DNA of 64,000 bases from Megascapheus bottae (GCA_024803745.1 JANJXV010000014.1:2031001-2095000), one strand, 5' to 3'; numbered from the stretch's first letter, positions 37,995 to 50,199 are shown. The notes: generated by a model from the letters alone, not told the origin. Numbers and translations: made by a program.

Positions 37995-38394
37995 GACTAG
38001 TGTGGGGCACGTCACATCAAGGGTAAAGGCCTACCTCGTTGTCCAGTGCTCACTTCCTGGTTTTGGAAATCCAACCTGCCTGTCGCCTCATTGGGAGGTT
38101 TGGCTGTGGTTTGTGATGTAAAATAAGGCTACCTGGAACCCAGGATTGGGATTGGCCCCGCTGCCCTCCCTGACCCCACCTACCTCCCCTTGCTTTGCCC
38201 ACCTGTATGCTGATAGACTCCTGCATCTTACTTTAGCCCCTTGTACTTTCCCAATAAACGAGTCTTTCTGTGAAGGTCTCCCTGGCGCATCTGTGTCTTC
38301 CCTCTGGAGAGGGAGGGCTGGGTGAAGGCGCCCAGTCAGACCTAACCTCCTGCAGGTCAGGAGGCAAGAAGCGCTAAAAACCCCGACAGACTAG
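37995..38394 (+). mobile_element. Solo LTR (class II-like) with perfect TSD
   Basis: LTR 38001-38388 (388 bp) starts TGTGGGGCAC and ends CCCCGACA, flanked by identical 6-bp TSDs GACTAG (37995-38000 and 38389-38394). AATAAA at 38253-38258. Shares blocks with the LTR at 61762: 'gcccacct.t.tgctgatag.ctcctg.atc', 'ggtctccctg', 'ctcctgcaggtc'. No internal sequence, so it arose by LTR-LTR recombination. Perfect TSD suggests relative youth. Confidence 0.9.
38253..38258 (+). promoter_or_regulatory. LTR polyadenylation signal
   Basis: AATAAA in 'tttcccaataaacgag', positioned in the R region of the solo LTR. The related LTR at 61762 has the same signal at 62056-62061. Confidence 0.6.
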
Positions 38395-39309
38395 TTTGTT
38401 CAAATTGTATCCAATAAAGGAGCATAGGTTCTATTTAGTTATTGTTCCTTGTAAGTCTATTTTTAAACATGTTCTCCTCACTTTCCCCCTGTAACCATGG
38501 TACTGATTTATTAAAGAGCCTAGAAAATGACTTACATTATAGAATTATGTGATTGGGAGAATGAGGGGATTTTGCAGAGTAAAGATTTTGCTAGGTGAAG
38601 GTTTTTCTCAAAGCCCTCTTGAATCCCATTCTGCTTGTAGCGGCCTCCCTGAGGAAAGGAAGGATTGAGGCAGTGATAGAGGAATAGATTTTTGTCCACT
38701 AGTTGGAATTATCCTGGGTCTTTCTCCATGAGTTTACTTTTCCCTTTTCTTTGAAAATTAGTTAAGGTTCATTGCCTAGTTGGGTGAAGACTGAAGAAGG
38801 GTCTTTTGCCATGAAAGCCAGACTTACCCAGAGATAGATAATCCGAAGGAAGAGAAGGAAGAAGGTATTCAGTGCTATAAAGAAATGGCTTTTACATCAT
38901 GGAAGCTGAGAAAATCTTTTATTAACTGACTGCAGATTTAGAGGCCTAAGAAAACTGAGGATGTGGATGTGCTTCAGTCTGAGGACCAGGGGAACCAATG
39001 GTACAAATTTCAGTTCAAGGAAGACCAATAATCCAGCTACTGTAGAGAGAGAGAAGAGATTAATTTTCCCCTTCTCTGCCTGTTATATCGAGAACCCTCA
39101 ATTGAAAGGATGACTGATTTACCCAATCCACCAATTCCAATGCTAATGTTATCCACAAACACTCTTAGAGACATCCAGAAATAATGCTTTGCCAAATATC
39201 TGGGCACCCTGTGACCAATTCATGGTGACACAAATTGGTTATTTTACATGTCGTGACTGGCAATGACTCCAAAGGACTTGCATTCCAGGCAAATCTGAAG
39301 CTGAAATTC
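38395..39309. other. Unique DNA, no gene seen
   Basis: No feature recognised. Confidence 0.4.
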
Positions 39310-39314
39310 TACCT

Positions 39315-40022
39315 TTTGACATTATTTAAATGTAGTTGAAGATATGAAACCAACCCAGATGCCCCTCCATAGATGAATGGATCAAGAAGATGTGGTACTT
39401 ATACACAATGGAATTCTATGTCATAAGAGTGACATCACCCCATGCACAAGTGGAAAGACTTGAAAAAGTAATCCAGATACAACAAAGAAACATAGCTTCC
39501 ATGATTTCCCTCATATGTGATAATTAGTATATGCCTAGGATTTTTCTAGCAGAGGATCACAATAGCTCAATAGCTATGTACATATGACCATACAAAATAA
39601 TTGAAATGAACTCCAACGTATGGAAACAGGAGATTGTTGGGTTTTTTAAATGTTGTTTGCAGTTCTATTTTTTCTTTTCTTTTTTCCCTTTGTTTATTCC
39701 CTGTGAGCACTGTTTTGTTTTGCTTTTTAAATTTTTTTTGTACCATTTGTCATATATATATATATTTATATATATAAAGTTTATTTGATTTGGGGAAGGG
39801 AAAGAGAATCACAGACACAGTGGGACAAAAGGTGAGCCAATGCAACAGTGATACTCTAGATACTATGTTGGAAAGGAACTTTATTATAACTTGTGGGGGA
39901 GGGAAGTCAAGGGGAGGGAAAGGTAGAGAAAATGAGGGAGGGGGTGTAACAGCATTCACAAAAAAGTGTACTTACTGCCTTATGTAACTGTAACCCCTTT
40001 GTACATCAGCTTTACATTAAAA
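39315..40022 (+). mobile_element. L1 3' end (sense)
   Basis: 'aaccaacccagatgcccctcc', 'gatgaatggatcaagaagatgtgg', 'acacaatggaattctatgtc', 'agagtgacatcaccccatgc', 'gatttccctcatatgtgataatta', 'gcagaggatcacaatagc', G-rich block, 'taactgtaacccctttgtacatcagctttacattaaaa'. Same L1 lineage as 12866 but with a T-rich and (AT)n insertion at about 39635-39785. Confidence 0.85.
39750..39776. repeat. (AT)n microsatellite
   Basis: Short TA/AT run inside the L1 3' region. Confidence 0.85.
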
Positions 40023-40058
40023 CACACACGTGTGTGTGTGTATACACACACACACAAT
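40020..40058. repeat. Self-complementary (CA)/(GT) repeat
   Basis: At the L1 tail, 'acacacacgtgtgtgtgtgta' is followed by 'tacacacacacaca', so the strand can fold on itself. Likely an expanded and inverted tail microsatellite. Confidence 0.8.
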
Positions 40059-41097
40059 TGTTTCCTTTGAAAATACCACTGTGTGGTATTTTCATGTGGA
40101 CAAGAAAAATTTATGTAACTGATAGTGAGTGAGTGATATGAACTGATTGTATATTATATAAAGCTTTCCCATTGATCAGACTATCCAAAGCAATTTGAGT
40201 CTAATAGGTGTTTAATGGAGAAAAGTTATCTATTTTATAATTCTGCCCAGGAATAGAAACACAATTGGAAAATTAGGTGGAAACTCAGCACTGAAGAGTA
40301 GAACTGGATATAGATAATGCAATTAGTAGGAAAGAAGGCAAAGGTTTCTCAGTCCCATAAATCTGGAAAAGAACTGAAAAGTCATTCTCCTTGTGTAAAA
40401 ACTGCCACTGGTGTCTCTTGACCATCATGATGACTGTATTTTCCACGTGACACAGTCAAGGAAGTGTTTCATCATCGATGTGTTTCAAAGCTCTTTTATT
40501 TGATTTAAAGTCTGCCTTGGGTAGTTATTGGAGTAATTAGCACATTAGTTTTACTGTTTTCTTCCATATTCTTTTATGTTCTGGTGAGTTTATTAGGTGA
40601 GACTGGTTTCCTTCTGAGAGTTTGATCCAAAGCCTTTCTCACAAGTATTAAATATTTCCTTCTTCATAAAGATAAGGAAACATCAACAGGCACAATGAAG
40701 GTAGCAGACTCTGGGTTTCTGATTTATGGGAAAGATACCATGGTGAACTCCTTAGTGAGGGGGTGACCTCATCACTTGCTTGTTACCTCATTACTTGCTT
40801 GATACATCTATAGATACCTAGGTCACAGGAAAGACAAGTAATTCCTCAGAAGTCGTCTTCTGGTCATCTTCTGCTTACTTGGGGTGGGGCTGGGGAAGTC
40901 ACTATTAAAAGTTGGATCTGTGTTAGATCTGTGCAGCAGTTAGGAGTTTTTCAGGACCTCTATTTGGGGCATAAGGAAGAAAAAAACAGAGTACTCTTTG
41001 TAAGAAATCACAATGGAATACTTGTAGGAATATATGTACATGGAGAGCATATCTTAAAAGAGAAAATTTGAATTTATTATATGCCTAAATTGGAGGA
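40059..41097. other. Unique DNA, no gene seen
   Basis: No feature recognised. Confidence 0.4.
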
Positions 41098-41294
41098 TTT
41101 TTTTCCAGTTCTGGGGCTTGAACTCAGGGCCTGGGCACTATCCCTGAGCTTCTTTAGCTCAAGGCTAGCACTCTACCACTTGAGCCACAGAACCATCTTC
41201 ATTTTATTTCTATGTATGTAGTACCAAGGAATGGAATCCAGGGCTTTGTGCATGCTAGGCAAGTACTCTACCACTTGACAACACTCCTGGACCT
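41098..41294 (-). mobile_element. IDL-Geo SINE carrying the long Geo variant
   Basis: Antisense: T-tail, 'ctggggcttgaactcaggg', then 'gagcttctttagctcaaggctagc' (the 'gagcta..gagctc' type otherwise seen in 7SL-Geo copies), then an IDL left monomer 'gtaccaaggaatggaatccagg', 'catgctaggcaagtactctacc'. A hybrid of the two SINE types. Confidence 0.8.
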
Positions 41295-41517
41295 AAGTTA
41301 GAAATTCTTATATGCAAAATGAATTAGCTAACAGTTGCCAGTGATTTTCATTTCATCTATATATGCATATATATGTACTGTAGTGTATGATCAATACACA
41401 TATTTGAATTCATTTTGGCTCTAAGTCTTTTTTTGTATCTTAAACAGAAGAGGATAGCATCACAATCTTGGAGAATAGAATAGCATCATAAAATCCATGA
41501 AGTAAGAATATATGATA

Positions 41518-41709
41518 GGGGTCGGGAGTTTGGCCTAGTGGTAGAGTGCTTGCCTAGCATGCACAAAGGCCCGGGTTCGATTCCTTGGTACCACATACAT
41601 ACAAAAAAGCCGGAATGGTGCTGAGGCTCAAGTGGTAGAGCTCTAGACTTGAGAAAGTCCAAGGACAATGCTCAAGCCCTGAGCTCAAGCCCAAGACTGG
41701 CAAAAAAAA
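41518..41709 (+). mobile_element. IDL-Geo SINE with TSD
   Basis: Nearly intact: 'gggagtttggcctagtggtag' (A-box), 'gcacaaaggcccgggttcg', 'attccttggtaccac', 'gtgctgaggctcaagtggtag', 'gagctcaagcccaagactgg', poly(A). TSD 'aatatatgata' at 41507-41517 and 41710-41720. Retained CpGs and clean TSD point to a recent insertion. Confidence 0.95.
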
Positions 41710-41720
41710 AATATATGATA

Positions 41721-42270
41721 GAACAAATTCTATCCTCACTCATGGGAAAAGTTCAGCCCTACTAACATTTTGCCTCCATAGTCATCTCCCCTCAGGCTGC
41801 CCTATAATCTTTTTTGATGGCTTTTAACTGATCTTGTGGAATGAAAAAGCATTTTTTTGAACAAAGGTATTCAATTATCTAAAACAAGAAGTCTTTCTGA
41901 CAGCCTACTAAAACTTCAAAGTTCAACTTCAATACAAGTATATAGATATTGCAGAGTAGGTTCTTTTTTTCTCTTTTCAAGTATGTTTGATTGGCACTGC
42001 TTACTTACCCTTCCTTATTACCTATTTATGAGCTTTGTGCTTTTTATGTTGTTGTTGCTTTCTCCTTTTAAACAACAAATCAAAGTATCCCAGAACTGCT
42101 CTCTCTCAACACATGAGCAACATTAATCTCTTGTTTTTTGCTATTTCAGAATATCTTAAGTAATCTTTAATGAGCAGAAACTTATTTGATTCATAGTTTG
42201 GAATCTGAAAAGTCTGAGATCTAGGGACTCTGACTGGTGACGAATTTCTTGCTGTGTCATTCTATGGTAG
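41721..42270. other. Unique DNA, no gene seen
   Basis: An 89-codon forward frame (41857-42126) has a hydrophobic C-terminal half but no recognised family or supporting signals; not called. Confidence 0.35.
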
Positions 42271-42366
42271 AAAGAAGAGTAAAAGAGACGGAGAAGGAGG
42301 AAGAGGAGGAGTAGGGAGAAGGAGGGAGAGGTGAGAGAAAGGGAAAAGAAGGGAGAGGTAGAGAGG
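42271..42366. repeat. Purine (GGAGA)n tract
   Basis: A/G-rich run with few interruptions. Confidence 0.85.
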
Positions 42367-42598
42367 AACTCATCTTTTAATAGGGAGCCAGCTCCCATGT
42401 TAACTAATCCATTTCCATGAAGTAGTTAATCCATTGCATCCACTAACTCATCAACTCTTAAATATCCCACCTCTCAATGTTGCATTAAGTGTTTAGCATG
42501 AATACTGAGGGCACGTTTAAACCATAGCACAAATCATCCACTTTTACCTCCCATCCCAAGTTTTCTTAAATGTAGTAAGTAATCTTAGACACATTACA

Positions 42599-42708
42599 TT
42601 TTTTTTGTCAGTTGTGGGACTCGAACTCTGGGCCTGGTTGCTGTCCCTGAGCTCTTCAGCTCAAGGCTATTTCTCCACCACTTGAGTCACAGTGCCACTT
42701 CCCAGTGC
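42599..42708 (-). mobile_element. Solo Geo monomer (5'-truncated SINE)
   Basis: T-run, 'tcagttgtgggactcgaactc', 'ctgtccctgagctcttcagctcaagg', 'caccacttgagtcacag', 'tgccacttcc'. It ends where the linker to the left monomer would start. The long Geo variant points to a truncated 7SL-Geo copy. Confidence 0.82.
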
Positions 42709-43250
42709 ATTCTGAATAAGGCCAGATGGGACAGAAATGAATAGGCATGTAATACCAGCCATAGCTAGTGCATTCATATAAGATGAATCAGATTTCGAGC
42801 AGACAACAGAGGGCTTTCATGGATAACAATGACTTGGAATACTGCCTCCAAGTCCACTGCCTCTTAACTGTAGGAAGTTCCAAAACTGTCCACATTGAAA
42901 AACAAAATGAAAATTAAATCTCTAAACAGGTAAAAGAAATATGAAAGAAAAAAAATACAAATGAAAGAAACAACATGGAGTGAGTATAGTAGTTGATTGT
43001 CTCTTAAAGTAGATATGTCTCCAAAAAATGGAAAAAGAGAAAAGTAAAAAATGCAATGCAAAATGATGAAGAAAACGTATTGGGAACTGACATGCAATCA
43101 AATGCTCTGAGCAATCATTTGAGTAAGACCTCTTATTTTTTATGGGTGTCAAAGAGATTAAAACTCATCTCCAGTCTTAAAGTTAACTAATAGCTATTTA
43201 ATTCTGCCTTTGTCACTATGAGATGAGGCTACGTGATAACACAAAAGAAT
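42709..43250. other. Unique AT-rich DNA, no gene seen
   Basis: No feature recognised. Confidence 0.4.
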
Positions 43251-43251
43251 G

Positions 43252-43325
43252 AATATGGCTGTGTTCTAGTAAGATTTTATTTATAAAACAATCAAAGGCC
43301 AGATTTGTTTCATAGGCCACAGTCT
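43252..43325 (+). mobile_element. hAT-type DNA transposon relic
   Basis: 'tatggctgtgttctagtaagattttatttataaaac' and 'aggccagatttgtttcataggcca' match a common mammal-wide hAT (Charlie-like) sequence ('...ccaataaaactttatttacaaaa...ggccagatttggcc'). Confidence 0.5.
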
Positions 43326-46300
43326 AAAAATCCTAGGTAGGGGATTTAGAGGTCCTAAAAAAAGGCATGTGTGTATATTTGTGTAAAAGTAAATGTTAAT
43401 ACATGAACTAAAAATGGAGCAGATACCTAGAGGTGTCAGTTGGCCTTAAGCATGTGCATTGTGCACTACCTACAGAAGGAAGAAGTCAGAATACTCAAAT
43501 ATGAGACTGTAAAAACACCCAAGGCTTCCTATACCAATGCAAGAGATACATAAGCTATTCTTGTTGCCTGAAACCAGGAGCTGGCCAGGACTTCTCTACT
43601 GAACAAAAGAAGGCTGAAAGTCTTGGCTTTGCTTATTAAAAATGCATCCATGTTCTGCATTCATATGCTTAGAAAACTATAGATAGATGATAGAAAGTAC
43701 ACTATAATTCTGAGGGGGTAGGAGGAAGTAGAAGAAAACATTCTCTCCTGTCAGCAAAGAAATGTTTGAAAATAATCTGGTATTAACTATGAGTCATGAA
43801 CTGGCCTTTAGGTAAAAGGCCTGACCAACTAAGTGTCCAGTAAGGTATGAAAGGTAGCAATTTATACTAGAGCGGGGCAGCTAGTTCTGGCTTGGAAATA
43901 TTTTCATTTGTTAAGAATGGTTTTAGAAGCAGCATGGAGTGAAAGTACTAAACCAGGAATTCTGTGATTGTTTTGTAGGTTAGGCTGACCTGAAAGCTCT
44001 TATGAAGATAAACAAGTAAAAATGTAAACACAAAATAAACAACGAAAAGAAAGACCTATGGCACTCATTAAACTTATCTTCATAACCTCTTATTTCTTCC
44101 TCTGTTTATCTGAAACCCACTCATTTTCAAGCTTACTACATTCATCAAGCTTACTACATTCATCTGTGGACCTTTCTTTCCCTGCCCACAACAGCTGACA
44201 GCTGCTTTTCTTTCCTCATCAAGAAGAACCTCTGGTCTCCATCTTTCATGCCACTTTTCTATCTTTTCCATGATATGACCATTGCCATGTTTTTGGGTTT
44301 ATTTTGGCCTGAAAAACCTGGCTTTGAAAATAGTAAGTACACTCATTCTATTCATTCATATGCATAGAAAACTACATATAGAAAATAGAAATTGCACTAC
44401 AGTTTTCAGAGGATAGGAGGAAGTAGAAGATGTAAAAAAGGAAGATTTTTCCTTTAGCCTTCTTGGTTCAATAGGCCTTTATGAAATAAGTTATCAAAAG
44501 GAAGCAATAACTACAGATTTATTAATTTGTAAAGTTATATGTACTTAAAAATCATACAATTTTAGAACTGTTCCATCACCCCAATAGGAAGCCTTGTACA
44601 CATTAATAGTGATTCCCTTTCTCTCTCCCTGTGTTACCCTAGACAATCGGTAGCCTACTTATGTGTGGGTTTTGTGAGAAGCTTCTTTCAATTAGCTGTC
44701 CCCTTCAATGACAGAGACAATTTCTTTAACATTTTACTATCACCAGGACTTGGCAACAGAATGACTAATCCAGGTAGATAATATATGCTTGCTAAATGTA
44801 GAAAAAGAGCATGTGAATTAGACTGAACACTATATAGAGATTAAAATTAGGGACACAGAAATGAGATCCAGGGGCATAATTCTGACAGGAAAACTGTGTG
44901 AGAAGTCTAATCAAAGGATAGGTGAAGCAGATTCAAGAAACTATGGGTGTCCTTGTGACCAGCTGCTAAAGATCTAGTAAAGCCAGTTGTTAACTTCTAG
45001 GGATGGTGCAATCAAAACATATTAGACTACTTGGATGACTGTCTACTTTATTCAGTTTGATTATAAAGTTCTTAAGGTCTAGACTGTAATTTCTTTTTAT
45101 GTTTTTCTTAGTAATTCTAATCTTGATTAAATGGATGAAATTTACCCTAATTATTTCTCTTGAGTGTGTCTGGACATTGTTTCCTTTTTGCTAATTCATT
45201 ATAGTCTTTCAAATGAAACATAAAATGGAAGGAAGAAGCCTCTTCCCAGTGACATACATATGGTGAACTTTATCAAGGAGGAAGTTCTTTGTCATGGAAG
45301 AACTACCTCAAGTCATCAACTAAGTGAAAGCAGAAACTGTCTTATCTACAGCCATACAATATGTTAAACATTTATTGATTTGTTATCTTTTCCCAGTAAT
45401 ATGTAAATAGGAAAATTGGTATCGTTAACTCTCTAGTTCACTGATGTATTCTGGACAGAGTTTCTGTGACATTATAGGTACTTACTAAAGACATGCTGCT
45501 AGAGAAAGGAAAGGAAGCCTGAGAGAAGATTTTATGTATAGAATTAGTGCTGGATCAGTCTCATTTAACATTGTTATAAGTACTCCACAAACACTCCTGC
45601 TAGAATGAAAATGTCCACAAAGTTCTGAAAAGTGACATAGCAACGCATTAAGTAGAAAGTGCAACTTGGCCACGAGCAGGGAGGAAAATGGCAAAAGTTC
45701 CATGTAGACTAATGTAAGATGATAACACATTATGGAAAAATGGCACAAATGTGCCTATAAGATAATGGTTCCTAGCTAGCAAATTAGAACCAGGAGAGAA
45801 AGTGAATGAGTTGTTGAATTCAATATACTTTATGCCCAGGGATTATACTTCAACTTCCATGTAGTGAAAGAAATAAGTCACACATTATTTTAATTATGCA
45901 CCTCTGGGCTTAAATTTAAACAAATATCCATAGAAAAAAATTTTAAAAATCTATAAACAAAACACTTTTTTGCACTGTCACAATTTATTTCTCATTTTCC
46001 CATGTGCTCCATTGAAGCCTGTGGTCTATCTATTACTGAGGGCTATTTATTCTAACCCAAAGGATGAATAATCCTAGTTCAAGTGACACAATTAGAGGTG
46101 CTATTCTGAGAGAAGGGCTTCTGCAGTTCTTGCTATGCTTAGCATAGCTATGCTGAATTAGACAGATCTACCTAATATGCATGAGATATACATGCCCAGG
46201 CAATAGTCAACTATTAATCTAAATAGTATTTACTATCTGTATTTCCCCCTGATGTCTGTATAAATCTAATTTGCTCAAAGTTAGCTTGAGTACATTTTTT

Positions 46301-47749
46301 ATTTACTGCAATCAAAATGGGGGGGGGAAGACCTTGAGTATCACTAGAAAATCATTTTCAAGAAAGAAAAAGATCTATAGTATCCTGCATAAAAATGGAT
46401 ATACACTGATTCAACTGGTAAAAAATGTTTAGAAACTGATTTGGGGAAGAGCTGAATATTTTAACCAAGTTGAAAGCTGTCCCAATCCAAATGTAGCTTA
46501 GCCAATACCTTGAGAGCCTTAGTGTAATATTCATCCCAGATGAGGCTGGAGGTGATTCCTGGGCCAGATCTGGAAGCATTGCTCCCTAATTCTTAGTGGG
46601 GAAAATTCGAGCTGCTTTGTGTCAACAAACTATGATTTGCAAATCTGTATGGTGTTATTCCATAGGATTATGCTGTGGCTTTTCATCAATAATTTTCTTA
46701 GTACCTGTTTATTTTTCTTGGGGAGAGGGATATAAAACATCCTAGTCCATATGAATCTCACCTCTGTATTTCATGAATCATGATATAGAACCCAAAAGTG
46801 GAAGAGCAATTTTGGGTTGACCAAAAAGAATGGATACTCTTCCACACTAGGTCAATTTTTATTTACATTAAGAATCGAGGATAGAAAAGCAAAGAGGTTA
46901 TTAAAACCAATTAATTCATAAGTTGTAAGTAACCTATGTAGGTTAACTCATTCAATTATCAATGGTTTTAAAAGTGCTATTATCTCATTTCACACAAGAA
47001 GGCTGCTTCCCAAAGTTTTACAAGTGGCAAAATTGGGGGTTTATTTTAGCCAATCTGGTACTTAAGATTATTGCCATAATAACCACATAAGATGACCTCT
47101 GGTATTTATGGAATTAAACTCAACTGTTTAAAAGTTACAGAATGTATAGAACTATATCAACTATATAGGCGTGACGACTAAATGCTTGAATGCTAAAATG
47201 CATTTATGCTATAATGCATAAATGCTATAAAGTTCTTTATTAAAGAAGTTTAGGGATTCTAGGAGATGTAATGTCATGAACACTGCTCAACTGAAAACAA
47301 TGTCTCTCATATTCTGCTTTAATGACCCTATTCCAGATAAGTGACAGGCACATGGAAGCCAGATCTGAAATAATGCAATGAGTCTCACAGGACTATTGTA
47401 CTGGATGAATTCTTTTCATGATTTTTTTTTAACATAGTCTTTGCAAGCTGCCCACCCCCTGGAGATGGCCAGCACAGACTAGACAACAGTCTTGTCATGC
47501 ATGTCTCCATCTCTTTGCTAAGTGGATATGTACTCAAGTCTTGTTTTTTTAAATCCCCTTAATCCTCTAATGAGTATTCTAAATGAAATTTAAATATAGG
47601 ATCAATTTATTTGTAAGTTTTATAACCTTACAGTTTCACATGCAGCCAGTAATATACCATTGGTGGCATCCAGGTGGACCTTAGGTCTTTCTATAATTAA
47701 AAAGCTATCCTCTAATTTGAAATGCCTATTCAATCAGAAGATTTAAGTA
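43326..47749. other. Long unique interval, few repeats, no gene seen
   Basis: Over 4 kb without a geomyoid SINE. Contains a partial duplication: 'cattcatatgc.tagaaaactat.gatagat' followed by 'agaaagta/ttgcacta.a.tt' and 'ggaggaagtagaaga' appears near 43650-43735 and again near 44350-44430. The segment 44700-44805 resembles an L2 3' end. Frames of 60-87 codons are unrecognised. Confidence 0.4.
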
Positions 47750-47945
47750 TAGCAAACGAATTTTGAAAATCTGTCTGTGGGAGATTTTATCCAAACGCAT
47801 TGATGTGCAATACTGGAAAGATTTACAAAAAAACCCACTGAGATGGGGTTCGATGGAGGAGCACAGTAGAGCGAGATTTTGCTTGGTGACTGTTGCTATA
47901 GAAACCATTTACCAATTTCTCAAGATATCAGTTCCCAAGGAACAC
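47750..47945. promoter_or_regulatory. Candidate conserved noncoding element with X-box
   Basis: Repeat-free and retaining several CpGs. It contains 'gttgctatagaaac' at 47892-47905, one base from the palindromic RFX X-box type GTTGCYATGGNAAC. RFX factors bind such sites in ciliary and neuronal promoters and enhancers. Only the motif is seen; conservation and activity are inferred. Confidence 0.35.
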
Positions 47946-47975
47946 AGGAGTTGCAAACAAAATAAAAACAACAAA

Positions 47976-47976
47976 T

Positions 47977-48028
<52 letters not shown>
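47976..48028. repeat. (GT)n microsatellite
   Basis: Some 26 GT units with one 'at' near the start. Confidence 0.95.
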
Positions 48029-48031
<3 letters not shown>

Positions 48032-48249
48032 AACAAAGGGATCTGAAACTAAGAAAAAAATTAAACACCATTTGACGTACATAAAATTGAAAAAATAGTA
48101 TTTTTCTGGGGAGTTAGGAAGGGAATATGCCCAAAATGTGAGGAACATTTCTCTCTCAAGGAGCAGGTAGAATTGTATTAGGCAGCAGAGAGGTCCTGAC
48201 TGGTGTCACATCTTCTTCCACAGCTCACAACACCCAGGAAGCAGGCTGG

Positions 48250-48690
48250 AGAATGAATATAAACTTGACTGGAATTCCTTTTTCCCTTTGTTTAACCCTA
48301 AAGAATCACTAAGGAGATTTTCACGATATATGTTTAATACCCAGTCGTTCATTCCCTCTTACAATTTTTTCTTCTATGTTGCCGTTAAGTCCAGTAAGCA
48401 GAGGCTGTCAGTGCAGTATGAGCTTGAAATCTTAAACGAGAAGATAATTTCTTTCTCAAAATCTGACAATCGCACATTTCTTTGAAGTTGCAGCTTATTT
48501 TTCAATTTCCTGCTTGCTCTGCACATGCAGCTACACTTTGAGGGAGTAATCAGGTTAAAAATTGAACTCATTATTTTTAATTTTCCAACAAGTATCCACT
48601 TCTCCATTACTGGGAAGGCACAGTAATCGTGCTGATGGCTAATGGCCTCAGCCCTTCAGGTTTAACTGAGCATGTCATCTGAACTGTTTC
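48250..48690. promoter_or_regulatory. Candidate conserved noncoding element
   Basis: Repeat-free stretch with homeodomain-like 'taatc'/'attatttttaatt' words, 'ggctgtcagtgcag' and scattered CpGs in AT-rich DNA, the texture of vertebrate enhancer elements. No coding signature in any frame. Conservation must be tested by alignment. Confidence 0.3.
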
Positions 48691-49121
48691 TTAGCCCCTT
48701 CTCTTGGCTTCTCTTCCTTTTCTTTAGCTGTACATGACCCTCTATTTGATCATGTCTAAAATGCTTGCTGCTCTTTCAAACCTGACCAAGATTCTTTGAA
48801 ATGAATTTGTCATTCTTGGCACTAGCTCTCCTCTTATTTTTAGGGAAGAATGTTAGATTTAGACTTACCAGTGGGACAGATAACCATCCCCTGAAAACAC
48901 TGGCTGTATTTCCCAAATACTATTAGGCGGAAGACTAGATTTTTTCAGGATAGATGCATACCTACCCGGAAATGTTACCACCTATGAACATGGGTCTCTG
49001 CCAGGATTGACAAACTTACATGCTTTTGGAGTGCAAGCAGGTGACATAAATGACCAACATCACTCTGACTGGGATATTGGAGAGCTAGGGAACATTTTAC
49101 TTGTTCATCGCATTTTTCTCC

Positions 49122-49212
49122 TCTTCCCTCCCTCTCTGTTTTTTTCCTCTTCTTCCTCCTCCTCCTTTCTCCTCCTTCTTTCTCTCTGTCTCTGTCTCTG
49201 TCTATCTGTCTT
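49122..49212. repeat. Pyrimidine tract, tail of antisense SINE
   Basis: C/T run leading into an antisense ID-like monomer, consistent with tail expansion. Confidence 0.8.
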
Positions 49213-49268
49213 CTGGGGTTGGAATACATGCTAGGCTAGGGCTCTACAGCTGAGCTACACTCCAACGT
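49213..49268 (-). mobile_element. ID-like SINE monomer
   Basis: 'ggggttggaatacatgctagg' and 'ggctctacagctgagctacac' are the complement of a B-box and A-box region of a tRNA-derived monomer. Confidence 0.55.
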
Positions 49269-49299
49269 CTATTCTCAACATAGAAATCAGAGTCATGAG

Positions 49300-49862
49300 G
49301 TAAAATAATCACTCTGCTCAATCCCTTTACAGTTTCTATTTTAATCAGAGTAAAAAATAATCAGCCTTAATGAAAGGTCCTCTAATACCCACTGGCTTAC
49401 TTCATTTCTTTGAATCTTTTCATCTACTTACTCTACTTCAATTCCACTAGCCTTTCGATTATTCCTCAAGCAAACATTCTTGCTCCAATCATGGCGTCTG
49501 CAAACGCTAGTCCCTCAGCCTGGACCATTCCTCTATCCTCCTAACTCTGTTCACATGGCAGGTTCCCTCACCACTTAAAAGTATCAACTCATGACATCTT
49601 CTTATGAAGGCTTTCTTAGCCTTCCTTGTCTCCTTCTAAATCCTCCGTATCCCAATTTGAATCTTTCTCTAGCTCTTACTTCACTACGTATAATCACTTA
49701 GTATGGTTATTTTTAAATATCTATCTCTCCCGGTTAAGAATGTAAGTTCCATGAAGATAGTTTTGTTTGGTTCTTTGGTAAATCTTTACACTCTTAAAAC
49801 AATGCCTGACATATGCCCAGGAGATAGTTGTTGAATGAGTTTTTAATAGTTGTGAGTTGCTG
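49300..49862 (+). mobile_element. L2 (CR1-clade LINE) 3' region
   Basis: Follows L2 order: 'ccctttacagtttctattttaatcagagtaaaa', 'cttgctccaatcatggcg', 'atgaaggctttcttagcc', 'aagaatgtaagttccatgaagatag', 'aacaatgcctgacatatgcccagg', 'agttgttgaatgag'. Ancient, non-coding, with the typical closing '...gttgaatga'. Confidence 0.75.
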
Positions 49863-49994
49863 AATGAATTTAAGTAGACATTTTAATGCCTACCTAAAAA
49901 TTTTAAGTGTCTATTATTTAAACAAGCATGGAGGCCAAATTCAATAATCCACAGGAAAAGACTATAGAAAATCAATAGGTGACATCTGACCAAG

Positions 49995-50199
49995 AAGCAG
50001 AGCATGACACTCAGAGTGTGGGGTGCAAGTCTGTAATCTCAGCTACAAAAGAGACAGAGGTGAGAAACTCGTGGTCTCAAGAGCAGCTTAAGCAAAAATG
50101 GGATCTAATGTGAATATAAACTAAACTCAGAAAAGACAAGGGACATGGATCACGTGGTACAGCCCTTTTCTAGAATCTGCAAGGCCCAAGGTTAAAACC
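49995..50199 (+). mobile_element. Older 7SL/tRNA composite SINE
   Basis: 'gtgtggggtgcaagtctgtaatctcagctac', 'gagacagaggtgagaaactc', 'caagagcagcttaagcaaaaatggg', then 'tggatcacgtggtacagccc' and 'aggcccaaggttaaaacccc'. A 7SL-like head and tRNA-like end, but not the Geo monomer: an older composite type. Confidence 0.55.
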
